A program made the position numbers and the translations under genes. A stretch of 64,000 nt of DNA from Clostridia bacterium (GTDB lineage Bacteria; Bacillota; Clostridia; Lachnospirales; CAG-274): the NCBI GenBank assembly GCA_030524425.1, contig JAUNGN010000004.1:62001-126000 (forward strand), read 5' to 3'. Under the pieces are notes generated by a model. It saw only the letters and a program-made list of their open reading frames with translations. It was not told where the DNA came from and did no database searches. Below are positions 56,163 through 64,000 of the stretch, piece by piece; within the stretch, counting starts at the first letter, position 1; every line of letters starts with the position of its first letter.

Positions 56163-56197
56163 TGTTCCTGCAAACAATATAATATTTTGCAGGAACA
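56163..56197. terminator. Hairpin between converging Nudix and membrane-protein genes
   Basis: A 12-bp perfect stem (TGTTCCTGCAAA/TTTGCAGGAACA) with an 11-nt loop. It lies 20 nt past the Nudix stop and 27 nt past the converging stop. T tracts on both sides are short. Confidence 0.7.
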
Positions 56198-56223
56198 ATA
56201 ATTCCCCATTCCCTTTTAAAAGG

Positions 56224-56928
56224 CTAATACTTATCCGTTGTTTCGTCCAAAGCTTTGGCAACAGTAATTAAGCTGTCATTAATCTCAGAATTTTCAAAGG
56301 AAATTTTATCATAAATTTCACATATTTTAAGAATATATACAGGACTAAAAACAGCAAGCCAAGCTATTCTTACAGCCCTTGGGATTACACCGTCATAAAA
56401 GCATAAAAGAAACGGTATAATTATAAGGGTGTAGGGTATTAAAATACTGAAATATACTTTTTTCGTATTTAAAAGACTGTCAAATATTATATTTAAAGGT
56501 TTCAGCTTTCTGTTATCATAATAAATAAACTCCGCAAAAACAAACCTTACACTAACAAGACAGCTTATAAATCCTCCCCCAATAATTAAAACTCTCATAT
56601 TTTCATTAATTGGAAAAATGATAAAAATCAATAAAACAGCAGGAAAGGATGCAAGTGTATTTATTATGACCCTCATTATATCCGTTAAAACTATCCATCC
56701 GCTCTTTTTAAAAGCTTCTTTAAAGGCATTTAAAGGCTTTGCTTCACCTCTGTGGATTTTAATAACATACCAATACCAGCCATAGTTCATAACCGTGTTC
56801 AGCAATGTAAATACAATCCCCGCAAAACCGTTTATACCAAATATGAACAGCTCTGCCAATTCCATTAGTGCCATTAAAACCGAAAATAAATATAATTCCT
56901 TAAAATTTTTCCTTAATATCTTCCACAT
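56224..56928 (-). CDS. Integral membrane protein of unknown function
   Basis: A 234-aa protein with about five or six hydrophobic helices (for example FSVLMALMELAELFIFGING, VIINTLASFPAVLLIFIIF, FSILIPYTLIIIPFLLCF). I do not recognise a family. Its start lies inside the end of ispD (16-nt overlap), so it is translated downstream of ispD from the same message. Short charged loops lie between helices; no catalytic motif is visible. Confidence 0.6.
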   Translation of the reverse strand: MWKILRKNFKELYLFSVLMALMELAELFIFGINGFAGIVFTLLNTVMNYGWYWYVIKIHRGEAKPLNAFKEAFKKSGWIVLTDIMRVIINTLASFPAVLLIFIIFPINENMRVLIIGGGFISCLVSVRFVFAEFIYYDNRKLKPLNIIFDSLLNTKKVYFSILIPYTLIIIPFLLCFYDGVIPRAVRIAWLAVFSPVYILKICEIYDKISFENSEINDSLITVAKALDETTDKY

Positions 56929-57629
56929 TTTTGTCTTTCCTTAAGTTCATTCTCCAAAATAACCTCACCCATATACAAATCTTCCGGCGTAGTTATTTTA
57001 ATATTATTATAATCACCCTTAACCATTTTGATTTTAGTACCCATTCTTTCCACAAGCATTGAATCGTCAGTTCCCAGTATACCCTCAGCCATAGCTGCCT
57101 CATAGGCACCCATTACTACATCATGCTTAAAGCACTGAGGGGTCTGTGCAAGCCAAAGGGAAGCCCTGTCAGGAGTATCAGTAATATTCCCGCCTTCATC
57201 ACAAATTTTAATAGTATCCTTTACGGGAACGCCTAATACACACCCGCCATATTCCATGGCAATGCTTTCAAGCTCGGCAATATACTTATCGGCCACAAAG
57301 GGTCTTACGCCATCATGAATAAGCACCACATCACTGTCGGCACTTACTGCCTGAAGACCATTGTATACCGAATACTGTCTTTCACTTCCGCCCTCAACAA
57401 CAGCCTTAACCTTGTTAAAGCCATATTTAAGGACAATTTCCTCTCTCACAAAATCAATTGCATCTTTACTTGTAACAAGTATAATTTCATCAATATATTC
57501 ACTTTTATTAAAGGTTTCTACCGTATAGCTTAAAATAGTTCTGCCCTTTAATTCAATATACTGCTTTGCAATTGCTGACTTCATTCTTTTTCCGCTGCCT
57601 GCCGCAACAATTATAACACTGTTCTTCAT
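56913..57629 (-). CDS. ispD: 2-C-methyl-D-erythritol 4-phosphate cytidylyltransferase
   Basis: IspD catalyses the third step of the MEP isoprenoid pathway. The 238-aa protein has the nucleotide-binding VIIVAAGSGKRMKSAIAKQY, LIHDGVRPFV, and AQTPQCFKHD, all diagnostic. TarI, the related teichoic acid enzyme, is an alternative, but no tarJ-like gene is adjacent. GAGGTG precedes the ATG. ispF is not next to it, unlike many genomes. Confidence 0.88.
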   Translation of the reverse strand: MKNSVIIVAAGSGKRMKSAIAKQYIELKGRTILSYTVETFNKSEYIDEIILVTSKDAIDFVREEIVLKYGFNKVKAVVEGGSERQYSVYNGLQAVSADSDVVLIHDGVRPFVADKYIAELESIAMEYGGCVLGVPVKDTIKICDEGGNITDTPDRASLWLAQTPQCFKHDVVMGAYEAAMAEGILGTDDSMLVERMGTKIKMVKGDYNNIKITTPEDLYMGEVILENELKERQKCGRY

Positions 57630-57661
57630 AAATATTTCACCTCTTTAATATAATTTTATCA

Positions 57662-57690
57662 TTGATATTTTTCTTTTGCAAGTTTATACT
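57662..57690 (+). promoter_or_regulatory. Promoter of the nucleoside phosphorylase-deoB operon
   Basis: TTGATA (57662-57667), a 17-nt spacer and TATACT (57685-57690), 41 nt before the first start codon. Confidence 0.7.
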
Positions 57691-57731
57691 ATAATTAAGA
57701 ATATATTTTTTTGCCGGAAAGGAGGATAAAT

Positions 57732-59036
57732 ATGAATTTTGTAGATTTAATTATAAAAAAGAGAAACAGACAGGAGCTTACAGCCGACGAAATTAACTTT
57801 TTTATCCACGGGGTTACAAAAAAGTCTATTCCTGATTATCAGATTTCAGCAATGCTTATGGCGATATGCTTTAATTCATTAACCGAAAGAGAAACCGCCG
57901 ACTTAACAACGGCAATGACTCACTCAGGGAATGTACTTGATTTAAGCTGTATTGATGGCATAAAGGTGGATAAGCACAGCACAGGAGGCGTAGCTGATAC
58001 TACAACCCTTATACTTGCTCCCCTTACGGCATCATTAGGTCTGCCGGTTATTAAAATGTCGGGCAGAGGCTTAGGACACACAGGAGGCACGCTTGACAAG
58101 CTGGAGTCTATACCCGGATTTAATGTAAATATAGAAATGCATAAAGCAATTGAGCAGGTTAATAATAACCATATTGTAATAATGGGACAAACAAATGAGC
58201 TTGCGCCTGCAGACAAATATCTGTACGCCTTAAGAGATGTAACGGGAACTGTTGAAAGTATGCCTCTTATTGCCTCAAGCATAATGAGTAAAAAGCTTGC
58301 AGGAGGTGCAGACGGCATTGTACTTGATGTAAAATGGGGCAAAGGTGCTTTTATGAAAAATATTGAAGATGCAAAAGCACTTGCAAGAGAAATGATAAAG
58401 CTTGGCAAAAATCTCAGCAAAAAAGTTGTTGCATTAATTACAAATATGGATGAGCCTTTAGGTATGAACATAGGTAACAGTGTAGAAGTAATTGAGGCTA
58501 TTGAAATTTTAAAAGGCCACAGAAACGGTGCCTTAAAGGATGTATCTCTTGCATTGGGTGCTGAAATGCTTGTTATGGGCGGTATAGCAGAAAATCCGGA
58601 AACTGCGCTTGCACTTCTTGAAGAAAATATAAGAAATAAAAAGGGACTTTACAAATTTGCAGAGCTTATTTCCCTGCAGGGAGGCATACCTGCCGTAATT
58701 GACAATTATTCACTCTTTCCGCAAAGAATGTGTAAATCTGCTCTCATATCAGAAGAAGACGGCTATATTCAGGAAATAGATGCCCTCCTTATAGGTCATG
58801 CCGCATCTGTCACAGGTGCAGGCAGAAAAACAATAGATGACCCTATTGACTATGGTGCAGGCATTATGCTTAAGAAAAGAGTTGGAGATAAAGTAAGCAG
58901 AGGAGAAATATTAGCAAGGGTCTTTGCCGAAAACAATGAAAAATGTGAAGCTGCTAACCAAATAATAAAACAGGCAATTAAAATCGGCAGCGAAAAACCG
59001 GAGAAAAAGCCCCTTATTTATGAAATAATAAGATAA
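57732..59036 (+). CDS. pdp: Pyrimidine-nucleoside phosphorylase
   Basis: Cleaves uridine, thymidine or deoxyuridine with phosphate to the base and (deoxy)ribose-1-phosphate. The 434-aa protein has the family signatures KHSTGGVADTTTLILAPLTA and KMSGRGLGHTGGTLDKLES, and the phosphate/substrate region VDKHSTGGV. Length 434 agrees with Bacillus Pdp (433) rather than longer or E. coli-type DeoA (440), but the two cannot be separated by eye. I chose ATG 57732 after AAAGGAGG. deoB follows 18 nt downstream. Confidence 0.9.
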   Translation: MNFVDLIIKKRNRQELTADEINFFIHGVTKKSIPDYQISAMLMAICFNSLTERETADLTTAMTHSGNVLDLSCIDGIKVDKHSTGGVADTTTLILAPLTASLGLPVIKMSGRGLGHTGGTLDKLESIPGFNVNIEMHKAIEQVNNNHIVIMGQTNELAPADKYLYALRDVTGTVESMPLIASSIMSKKLAGGADGIVLDVKWGKGAFMKNIEDAKALAREMIKLGKNLSKKVVALITNMDEPLGMNIGNSVEVIEAIEILKGHRNGALKDVSLALGAEMLVMGGIAENPETALALLEENIRNKKGLYKFAELISLQGGIPAVIDNYSLFPQRMCKSALISEEDGYIQEIDALLIGHAASVTGAGRKTIDDPIDYGAGIMLKKRVGDKVSRGEILARVFAENNEKCEAANQIIKQAIKIGSEKPEKKPLIYEIIR

Positions 59037-59054
59037 CTTAAAGGAGAGAGGTAT

Positions 59055-60206
59055 ATGAAACGAGGAATTATAATAGTACTTGATGCCGCAGGAATAGGCG
59101 AACTGCCTGATGCGTCAGAATTCGGAGATGAGGGCAGCAATACCCTTATGCACGTTAAGGAAGCTAACCCCCGGCTGAATTTAAAAAATATGTGTTCTCT
59201 TGGTCTGGGATTAATTGACGGCTACAATGTTTATGAAAAAACAGATAATCCTTTAGGCGCTTACGGTAAAATGATTGAGCGCTCAAAGGGCAAGGATACC
59301 ACAACAGGTCACTGGGAAATAAGCGGTATCCATCTTGATAAGCCCTTCCCCACCTATCCCAATGGTTTTCCAAAGGAAGTGATAGACAGATTTGAAAAAG
59401 CCGCAGGCATAGGTACACTGGGTAATTATGCAGCATCGGGTACAGTAATTATACAGGAGCTGGGAGATGAACATATTAAAACAGGAAAACCTATTGTATA
59501 TACTTCTGCTGACAGTGTATTTCAGATAGCCGCTCATGAAGATATTATTCCCGTTGCACAGCTTTACAAAATGTGCGAAACCGCAAGAAAACAGCTTCAG
59601 GGTGAAAACGGCGTGGCAAGAGTAATTGCAAGACCTTTTACGGGTACAAAGGGAAATTACAAAAGAACTGAAGGACGAAAGGATTTTTCACTGCCGCCAA
59701 CTTCCCCCACATTGCTTGACTATATGAAAGAACAGGGAAAAACTGTAGCCTGTGTGGGTAAAATTGAGGATATATTCTGCAATCGCGGTATAACAAAATC
59801 AGTACACACCCACACAAATGCTGAGGGAATTGAACAGACCATAAAATATATTAAAGAAGACTTTGAAGGCCTTATTTTCACAAACCTTGTTGATACGGAT
59901 ATGCTTTACGGACACAGAAATGACGTGGAGGGTTTTGCAAAATCACTGCAGTACTTTGATGATAATCTGCCTCGAATAATAAACGCCATGACCGATGAAG
60001 ATATACTCTTTATCACAAGTGACCACGGCTGTGACCCTACAACACCGTCTACGGATCATTCAAGAGAGCACAGCTTTTTGCTTATGTATGGCAAAAATGT
60101 AAAACCCCAGAACCTAGGTACAAGAAAAACATTCAGTGACATAGCAAAAACCATTGCCTGCTATGTTGGTATTAAGGGTGAGCTTGACGGAGAAAATATG
60201 CTATAA
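59055..60206 (+). CDS. deoB: Phosphopentomutase
   Basis: DeoB moves the phosphate between C1 and C5 of ribose and deoxyribose phosphates, feeding the product of the upstream phosphorylase into central metabolism. The 383-aa protein has metal sites in [33 protein letters not shown] and [20 protein letters not shown]. The length is a few residues below the usual 390-407 but complete. AAGGAGAGAGG precedes the ATG. Confidence 0.96.
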   Translation: MKRGIIIVLDAAGIGELPDASEFGDEGSNTLMHVKEANPRLNLKNMCSLGLGLIDGYNVYEKTDNPLGAYGKMIERSKGKDTTTGHWEISGIHLDKPFPTYPNGFPKEVIDRFEKAAGIGTLGNYAASGTVIIQELGDEHIKTGKPIVYTSADSVFQIAAHEDIIPVAQLYKMCETARKQLQGENGVARVIARPFTGTKGNYKRTEGRKDFSLPPTSPTLLDYMKEQGKTVACVGKIEDIFCNRGITKSVHTHTNAEGIEQTIKYIKEDFEGLIFTNLVDTDMLYGHRNDVEGFAKSLQYFDDNLPRIINAMTDEDILFITSDHGCDPTTPSTDHSREHSFLLMYGKNVKPQNLGTRKTFSDIAKTIACYVGIKGELDGENML

Positions 60207-60288
60207 ATTATATTAAAGCAGATTAAAACCCTCCGGCGGATATGCCTGCTTTGTTCCTCATATCTCTTTGCCTACGCAAATAATATAA

Positions 60289-60545
60289 ATTGTAATTACA
60301 AAAGCAGCCGGTGAAACATCGGATTTAGATCATTTGTGCGGATATAAAAGAGGTCCTGTTTTAGTAATGTATGGGGTGACTACACCAAGGAAATAGTACA
60401 GTTTGATATTGAAGCTCATAAATGTGATATTCCCAAGTTAACAGAACAACATTTCAACACATTATATGCCCTTACAGAAACCGAATCCTTATATACCCCT
60501 GTTTATGTGGAAATAGATGAGGAAGGGAGACTTGTAATTGATTAA
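60289..60545 (+). pseudogene. Decayed small gene A (frameshifted, no start)
   Basis: Two overlapping frames read as one protein: KAAGETSDLDHLCGYKRG continuing to VLVMYG, then after a frameshift at about 60373-60378, DYTKEIVQFDIEAHKCDI and a long run ending EEGRLVID before TAA. No start codon is present; a stop lies at 60286. I do not recognise the family. The coherent composition on both sides of the shift argues for a real former gene. It precedes remnant B by 12 nt. Confidence 0.55.
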
Positions 60546-60557
60546 TCAAAGAATGTA

Positions 60558-60954
60558 TTGAGAATTAAAGTACCATACCCATCAATTAGCGGTAACCTTG
60601 CAGTAAATGCAAATATGTATATTTGTAAAGAAGCTAATGACCCTAATTATTCTTTTATAAAATGTCAGACACTTAAACCATATATGCTTACTAATAATAT
60701 TATACGGCATTATTGTGATGAAGTACCTGATATAAACAGAAATCGGTTTCAAGTGCCTACAAGAATTGATTGCGATAAGTATTTTCAACAAGTTCTGTAA
60801 GATATCATGACAGTTTAAAAAAACTGCCCGTGATGATATAAGTATTGACCTCTTTGAAGCTGTATTAAAAGAACTTTATGCAGATAATTACAATCATATA
60901 ATTATTAACGAAAATGATTTAATTAGCCTTAACCAGCTAATTTCCAGAATATAA
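60558..60954 (+). pseudogene. Decayed small gene B (frameshifted)
   Basis: The first frame (60558-60800) gives about 80 residues beginning with a TTG: KVPYPSISGNLAVNANMYIC, then FIKCQTLKPYML, then VPTRIDCDKYF. The reading then shifts; a second frame to 60954 gives DDISIDLFEAVLKELY and NENDLISLNQLISRI. The parts read as one protein of about 130 residues. Similar short proteins are familiar from Firmicutes mobile regions, and the two-small-gene layout would fit a toxin-antitoxin pair, but I cannot support a function. Confidence 0.5.
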
Positions 60955-60968
60955 ACAAAATATAAAAA

Positions 60969-60987
60969 TCGGAGGAACATCCTCCGA
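60969..60987. repeat. Hairpin repeat, copy 1 (TCGGAGGAACATCCTCCGA)
   Basis: A 19-nt hairpin with an 8-bp stem lies 14 nt after remnant gene B. The identical sequence, with the same flanking AA and CT, recurs at 61239-61257. Confidence 0.8.
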
Positions 60988-61057
60988 CTCAGATTGTCAA
61001 AAAACTAATTTTTCACCAAAAATGTGAAATTTTCATAATATTGTAAATTCAAAAAAA

Positions 61058-61257
61058 GCGTCGCAGACTTTAATCCACAGGCGGAATTCACTTCCGCCGA
61101 GGACAGCGACTTAATTTTACAGCGGTTTTTGCTGTAAAATTAACACGGCTGGTCGCTTCATTGGCGGGTACGGAGTACCCTTTCTGAAGGAAATTCAAGC
61201 ATTTCCTTCAAGGCTGTCGACTTTTTCGACAGCCTGAATCGGAGGAACATCCTCCGA
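61058..61257. repeat. Array of consecutive hairpins (structured non-coding element)
   Basis: Six perfect or near-perfect hairpins follow one another: 61080-61098 (GGCGGAA/TTCCGCC), 61112-61142 (12-bp TAATTTTACAGC stem), 61166-61180 (GGGTA/TACCC), 61185-61210 (TGAAGGAAAT/ATTTCCTTCA), 61211-61235 (10-bp AGGCTGTCGA stem) and 61239-61257 (TCGGAGGA/TCCTCCGA). GTCGC at 61060-61064 can pair with GCGAC at 61106-61110 around the first one. It is GC-richer than its surroundings and has no reading frame. The last hairpin, followed by TTTTT on the plus strand, may terminate transcription next to the phosphoesterase stop. Confidence 0.75.
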
Positions 61258-61264
61258 CTTTTTA

Positions 61265-62101
61265 TTAACCTTCAATATCAATCACCACAATTTCAGGCGG
61301 ATTAAAAATTCTGGGAACATAGGTAATCATAAGTCCTCTGCTTACAATCATTTTGCTGTTTCCCAAGTCATACTCACCCCCTGCATACTTAGGAAAAAAG
61401 CCCTGATGGGGTGCATACAAGCCATTTATAACAAAAGGCAGCCTAAACTGACCGCCATGAGCATGACCGCTTAAAATCAAATCAAAACTGCAATTTTTAT
61501 AATCCTCCGCTCTTTCCGGACGATGAGATAAAAGTATGCTGTACTGATTTTCATTGACCATATTATTGCAGTCACTAAGCTCTTTATACCAATCCTTTGA
61601 TTCTCCATATTCTGTCTTTGAACAATCAGGGTCATCTACACCGCATAAAAGTATACTTTGATTATTAACATTAATACTTTCTCCCTCACCCTCAAGAACA
61701 GTAACTCCCATATCTCTTATTTCTGACTTTATTTGTTCTATTTCATAAGACCAGTATTCATGATTGCCAGACACATAGTAACAGGGATATTTACCTACAA
61801 TGTCTTTAATCAATATCCTGCTGTTATCATTACTCCTTACATCGTCATAAATATCTCCGCCTAAAAGCAAAACATCAGGATTAACCTTATCAATAGCTTC
61901 AATGAGTTCAGACTGATTTTCCCCATACTGTGTGCTGTGGAGATCAGTAATAATAAGAAGCCTTACATTTTCAGTTACTTTTGAAGTTTTTAATGTATAA
62001 GTTCTTGTTTTAAGAGTATTGTCTGTACTCCAAATACATATAAGTAAAAAGATAATAAATATTATAAATATCCACACAAAATGCTTTAAAATTCTTTTCA
62101 T
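61265..62101 (-). CDS. Membrane-anchored metallophosphoesterase
   Basis: A 278-aa protein with an N-terminal membrane helix (about 6-28) and a calcineurin-like phosphoesterase domain outside. The five metal-binding blocks are present: ITDLHS, GGDIYDD, VSGNHEYW, LSHRPE and SGHAHGGQ. Similar YkuE/YaeI-type proteins act on phospholipids or nucleotides; the substrate is unknown. It lies 15 nt downstream of tRNA-Thr(CGT), so the tRNA and this gene may share a transcript. Confidence 0.88.
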   Translation of the reverse strand: MKRILKHFVWIFIIFIIFLLICIWSTDNTLKTRTYTLKTSKVTENVRLLIITDLHSTQYGENQSELIEAIDKVNPDVLLLGGDIYDDVRSNDNSRILIKDIVGKYPCYYVSGNHEYWSYEIEQIKSEIRDMGVTVLEGEGESINVNNQSILLCGVDDPDCSKTEYGESKDWYKELSDCNNMVNENQYSILLSHRPERAEDYKNCSFDLILSGHAHGGQFRLPFVINGLYAPHQGFFPKYAGGEYDLGNSKMIVSRGLMITYVPRIFNPPEIVVIDIEG

Positions 62102-62116
62102 ATAGCCCTCAAAAAA

Positions 62117-62189
62117 AGCTTCCGAAGGGACTCTAACCCTCAGCCTATTGATTACGAATCAATTGCTCTGCCAACTGAGCCACGGAAGC
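62117..62189 (-). tRNA. tRNA-Thr (anticodon CGT)
   Basis: On the minus strand: acceptor GCTTCCG/CGGAAGC, D arm GCTC/GAGC, anticodon stem ATTGA/TCAAT with loop TTCGTAA, T arm AGGGT/CCCTT-type with loop TAGAGTC. The anticodon CGT reads ACG. CCA is not encoded. It lies between tyrS and the phosphoesterase gene. Confidence 0.93.
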
Positions 62190-62200
62190 ACAGCTTCATT

Positions 62201-62226
62201 TTATGGGGGCATTTAAGCCCCCATAA
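62201..62226 (-). terminator. Hairpin after tyrS
   Basis: A 10-bp perfect stem (TTATGGGGGC/GCCCCCATAA) with a 6-nt loop lies 7 nt beyond the tyrS stop. No T run follows on the minus strand, so it may be a processing or weak terminator structure rather than a full stop before the tRNA. Confidence 0.6.
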
Positions 62227-62233
62227 TTTTATA

Positions 62234-63460
62234 CTAAACCAATTTAACCTGATGATAAGTCTTTTTGCCCTTTTGAATCATTATAGTTTTATCCTCATCG
62301 AACATATCAGGCGAAATAACAGTACTAATATCAGTCACCTTTTCATTATTAACCTTTACACCGCCTTGCTGTACAAGCCGTCTGCCCTCACCTCTTGAAG
62401 GAATAAGAGCACATTTTTCAAGAAGCGCAATAATCTGCATACCTTCACCGTACTCATCAGCAGAAATCTCTGTAGAAGGAACAGAGCCCGCAACAGGACC
62501 TCCGCCAAATAAAGCCTTGGCAGCAGCCTCAGCCTTCTTAGCTTCTTCTTCGCCATGAACAAGACCGGTAAGCTCATAAGCAAGAATTTCCTTAGCCTTA
62601 TTAAGCTGACTTCCCTCCCACTTATCCATTTCATCAATCTGCTCAAGAGGTAAGAATGTAAGCATTCTTAAGCATTTTAAGACATCGGCATCAGCTACAT
62701 TTCTCCAGTACTGGTAAAAGTCATAAGGAGAAGTCTTGTCAGGGTCAAGCCATACTGCGCCTGACTGAGTCTTGCCCATCTTCTTTCCCTCAGAATTAAG
62801 GAGAAGAGTAATAGTCATGGCATAAGCATCCTTACCAAGTTTACGCCTTATAAGCTCGGTACCTCCAAGCATATTACTCCACTGGTCATCGCCGCCGAAC
62901 TGCATATTACAGCCATACTTTCTGAATAACTCATAAAAATCATAGCTTTGCATAATCATATAATTAAACTCAAGGAAAGAAAGACCCTTCTCCATTCTCT
63001 GCCTGTAACACTCAGCAGTTAACATTCTGTTTACGCTAAAGTGAGCACCAACATCTCTTAAAAGCTCAACATAATTAAGGTCAAGAAGCCAGTCGGCATT
63101 ATTTACAAGTAAAGCCTTACCCTCGGAAAAGTCAATAAATCTTGACATCTGCTTTTTAAAGCAGTCAACATTGTGCTGTATGGTTTCCTTAGTCATCATC
63201 TGACGCATATCAGTTCTTCCTGACGGGTCACCTACCATAGCAGTACCTCCGCCAATAAGAGCAATAGGCTTGTTGCCTGCCATCTGTAATCTCTTCATAA
63301 GACAAAGAGCCATAAAATGTCCCACATGCAAACTGTCTGCTGTAGGGTCAAAGCCAATATAAAATGTAGCCTTGCCTGCATTAATTAATTCCTTAATTTC
63401 CTCCTCATCGGTAAGCTGTGCAAGCAGTCCCCTTGCCTTAAGTTCGTCAAAAATCGTCAT
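62234..63460 (-). CDS. tyrS: Tyrosine--tRNA ligase
   Basis: The 408-aa class I synthetase charges tRNA-Tyr. The HIGH motif is HVGH in [17 protein letters not shown], the KMSKS loop is KMGKTQSG, and an S4-like domain closes the protein ([17 protein letters not shown]). I chose ATG 63460 with GGAGGA upstream; the frame extends 12 codons further into the T-box leader. Transcription is controlled by the T-box. Confidence 0.96.
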   Translation of the reverse strand: MTIFDELKARGLLAQLTDEEEIKELINAGKATFYIGFDPTADSLHVGHFMALCLMKRLQMAGNKPIALIGGGTAMVGDPSGRTDMRQMMTKETIQHNVDCFKKQMSRFIDFSEGKALLVNNADWLLDLNYVELLRDVGAHFSVNRMLTAECYRQRMEKGLSFLEFNYMIMQSYDFYELFRKYGCNMQFGGDDQWSNMLGGTELIRRKLGKDAYAMTITLLLNSEGKKMGKTQSGAVWLDPDKTSPYDFYQYWRNVADADVLKCLRMLTFLPLEQIDEMDKWEGSQLNKAKEILAYELTGLVHGEEEAKKAEAAAKALFGGGPVAGSVPSTEISADEYGEGMQIIALLEKCALIPSRGEGRRLVQQGGVKVNNEKVTDISTVISPDMFDEDKTIMIQKGKKTYHQVKLV

Positions 63461-63474
63461 ATATTTATTCCTCC

Positions 63475-63690
63475 TAATAAAAAAATGGGTATTCAAATCC
63501 CAAAGGACGAGAATACCCGTGTTACCACCTTAATTCGCAGTCAAAAGCCTGCCTCTTCAGACTATAAGGCGTCTAACCCCTTTGCTCTGAGGGTGTAATT
63601 CACAATCTTATTTACTGACAGTCTTGCACCGGCCGACTGACTCTCTGAATGTAACAATAAGCTGTTTAATGCTTTCCTCTTCACCGCAAA
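63475..63690 (-). promoter_or_regulatory. T-box riboswitch for tyrosine
   Basis: Read on the minus strand, the leader has the T-box core AAGGTGGTAACACGGGTATTC, followed by a terminator stem GGGTATTC/GAATACCC (63487-63518) and seven T. The Stem I region upstream contains GTGAATTACACCC, with TAC as the likely tyrosine specifier codon. Uncharged tRNA-Tyr pairs with the specifier and stabilises the antiterminator. Confidence 0.88.
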
Positions 63691-63714
63691 ATTATAAAAA
63701 AATATATTAAAATG

Positions 63715-63743
63715 AATATAACATATAAAAATAAAATTGTCAA
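63715..63743 (-). promoter_or_regulatory. SigA promoter of tyrS
   Basis: On the minus strand TTGACA (63738-63743), a 17-nt spacer and TATATT (63715-63720), just before the T-box leader. Confidence 0.85.
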
Positions 63744-63794
63744 GGTATATAAAAATCAAAGCTGCACAAAATAGCCTTAAGGAGGTGCAACAGC

Positions 63795-63938
63795 TTGAAA
63801 AAAAAAGAAAAGGACTTTTTAATAGGGCTTATGTATAATGACGGTGACCTTAACCACTTGTCTGAGGGCACTGCTGACCACATAGGCGAAAGCTACATTG
63901 ACTTTAAAAGGGAACCGGAAGATGAAAACGAGGAATAA
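63795..63938 (+). CDS. Small hypothetical protein (47 aa)
   Basis: A 47-codon frame starts with TTG after a strong AAGGAGGTG site. It is short and charged: MKKKEKDFLIGLMYNDGDLN, then LSEGTADHIGESYIDFKRE. There is no signal or membrane segment. It overlaps the next ATG (63922) by 17 nt, suggesting coupling. The family is not recognised; the excellent ribosome binding site and the coupled downstream frame support it. Confidence 0.6.
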   Translation: MKKKEKDFLIGLMYNDGDLNHLSEGTADHIGESYIDFKREPEDENEE

Positions 63939-64000
63939 ACTGCTTATAGCAACAGGCTTAACAATAGGCATGGCTGAAATGGCAAGTGAAATAAACTATA
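63922..64000 (+). CDS. Partial gene at right edge, N-terminus only
   Basis: Twenty-six codons are visible from the ATG: MKTRNKLLIATGLTIGMAEM, then ASEINY. A basic start and a hydrophobic run suggest a signal peptide or anchor. The rest lies beyond the window; no function can be given. It overlaps the preceding 47-aa frame. Confidence 0.5.
   Translation, partial: MKTRNKLLIATGLTIGMAEMASEINY

Noticed and set aside
61058..61257. Possible CRISPR-like array
   Set aside because: The hairpins differ in sequence and spacing and there are no equal repeats with spacers; no cas genes nearby.

Overview
The window looks like a chromosomal segment of a low-GC, spore-forming member of the Clostridia, plausibly Lachnospirales-like, although the exact taxon cannot be fixed from the sequence. 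Supporting signs are AT-rich spacers, GGAGG ribosome binding sites, TTGACA/TATAAT promoters with 17-nt spacing, a germination protease (gpr), a SpoVD-type PBP, a T-box, an L10 leader, IreB, RNase J and a MurE with the meso-DAP signature DNPR. Nearly everything is core housekeeping. There is no rRNA, CRISPR array, insertion sequence or intact prophage.

Layout. 1-3.3 kb: rlmN (cut by the window edge), rsmB, then divergent plsC and a YvlB-like helical protein. 3.3-7.2 kb: an isolated rplJ-rplL pair with its L10 leader, three tandem SseB-family genes and a FabK/nitronate-monooxygenase-like flavoenzyme. 7.3-9.3 kb: a NusG_II - Gx transporter - ApbE operon. 9.6-11 kb: rpsT and divergent gpr. 11-24.6 kb: the division and cell-wall (dcw) cluster on the minus strand, mraZ-rsmH-ftsL-ftsI(pbpB)-spoVD-murE-murF-mraY-murD-ftsW, with an MraZ operator and a terminator splitting it after ftsI. 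25.0 kb: tRNA-Thr(GGT). 25.2-27.3 kb: panB-panC-panD. 27.9-32.6 kb: a MATE exporter, rnjA, and ireB-ruvX-DUF1292. 32.9-36.2 kb: a PanT-like ECF S component, coaX, ylbF, an alpha/beta hydrolase and two half-size TSUP transporters. 36.5-38.6 kb: a Gfo/Idh dehydrogenase and a divergent NylC-like P1 peptidase. 38.7-45.6 kb: two paralogous secreted stalk-domain proteins, dnaE and a C_GCAxxG_C_C protein. 45.7-50.8 kb: mtnN, glmM-glmS and an EamA transporter. 51-53.3 kb: a lone terminase-small-subunit-like gene, a truncated LysM-GH18 (SleL-like) gene and a CmpB-like membrane protein. 53.4-56.1 kb: a yybP-ykoY (manganese) riboswitch in front of a CaCA cation antiporter, an ArAE exporter and a Nudix hydrolase. 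56.2-60.2 kb: ispD with a membrane protein, then divergent pyrimidine-nucleoside phosphorylase and deoB. 60.2-61.3 kb: two decayed genes and a dense array of hairpins. 61.3-64 kb: a metallophosphoesterase, tRNA-Thr(CGT), T-box-controlled tyrS, and a small gene plus a cut gene at the right edge.

How the genes work together. Peptidoglycan supply is well covered: GlmM/GlmS make the amino sugar, MurE/F/D and MraY build the lipid-linked precursor, and FtsW with two class B PBPs polymerise and cross-link it. Coenzyme A supply is also covered, by PanBCD synthesis, PanT-like uptake and CoaX phosphorylation. Nucleoside salvage runs through the phosphorylase and DeoB, with MtnN recycling adenosyl by-products. 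Clear cis-regulation includes the L10 leader, the MraZ repeats, the manganese riboswitch and the tyrosine T-box.

I did not find a convincing undescribed multi-gene system. The least explained items are the hairpin array at 61.06-61.26 kb, the SseB triplet beside rplJL, the half-size transporter pair, the paired stalk-domain proteins and the terminase-like orphan.
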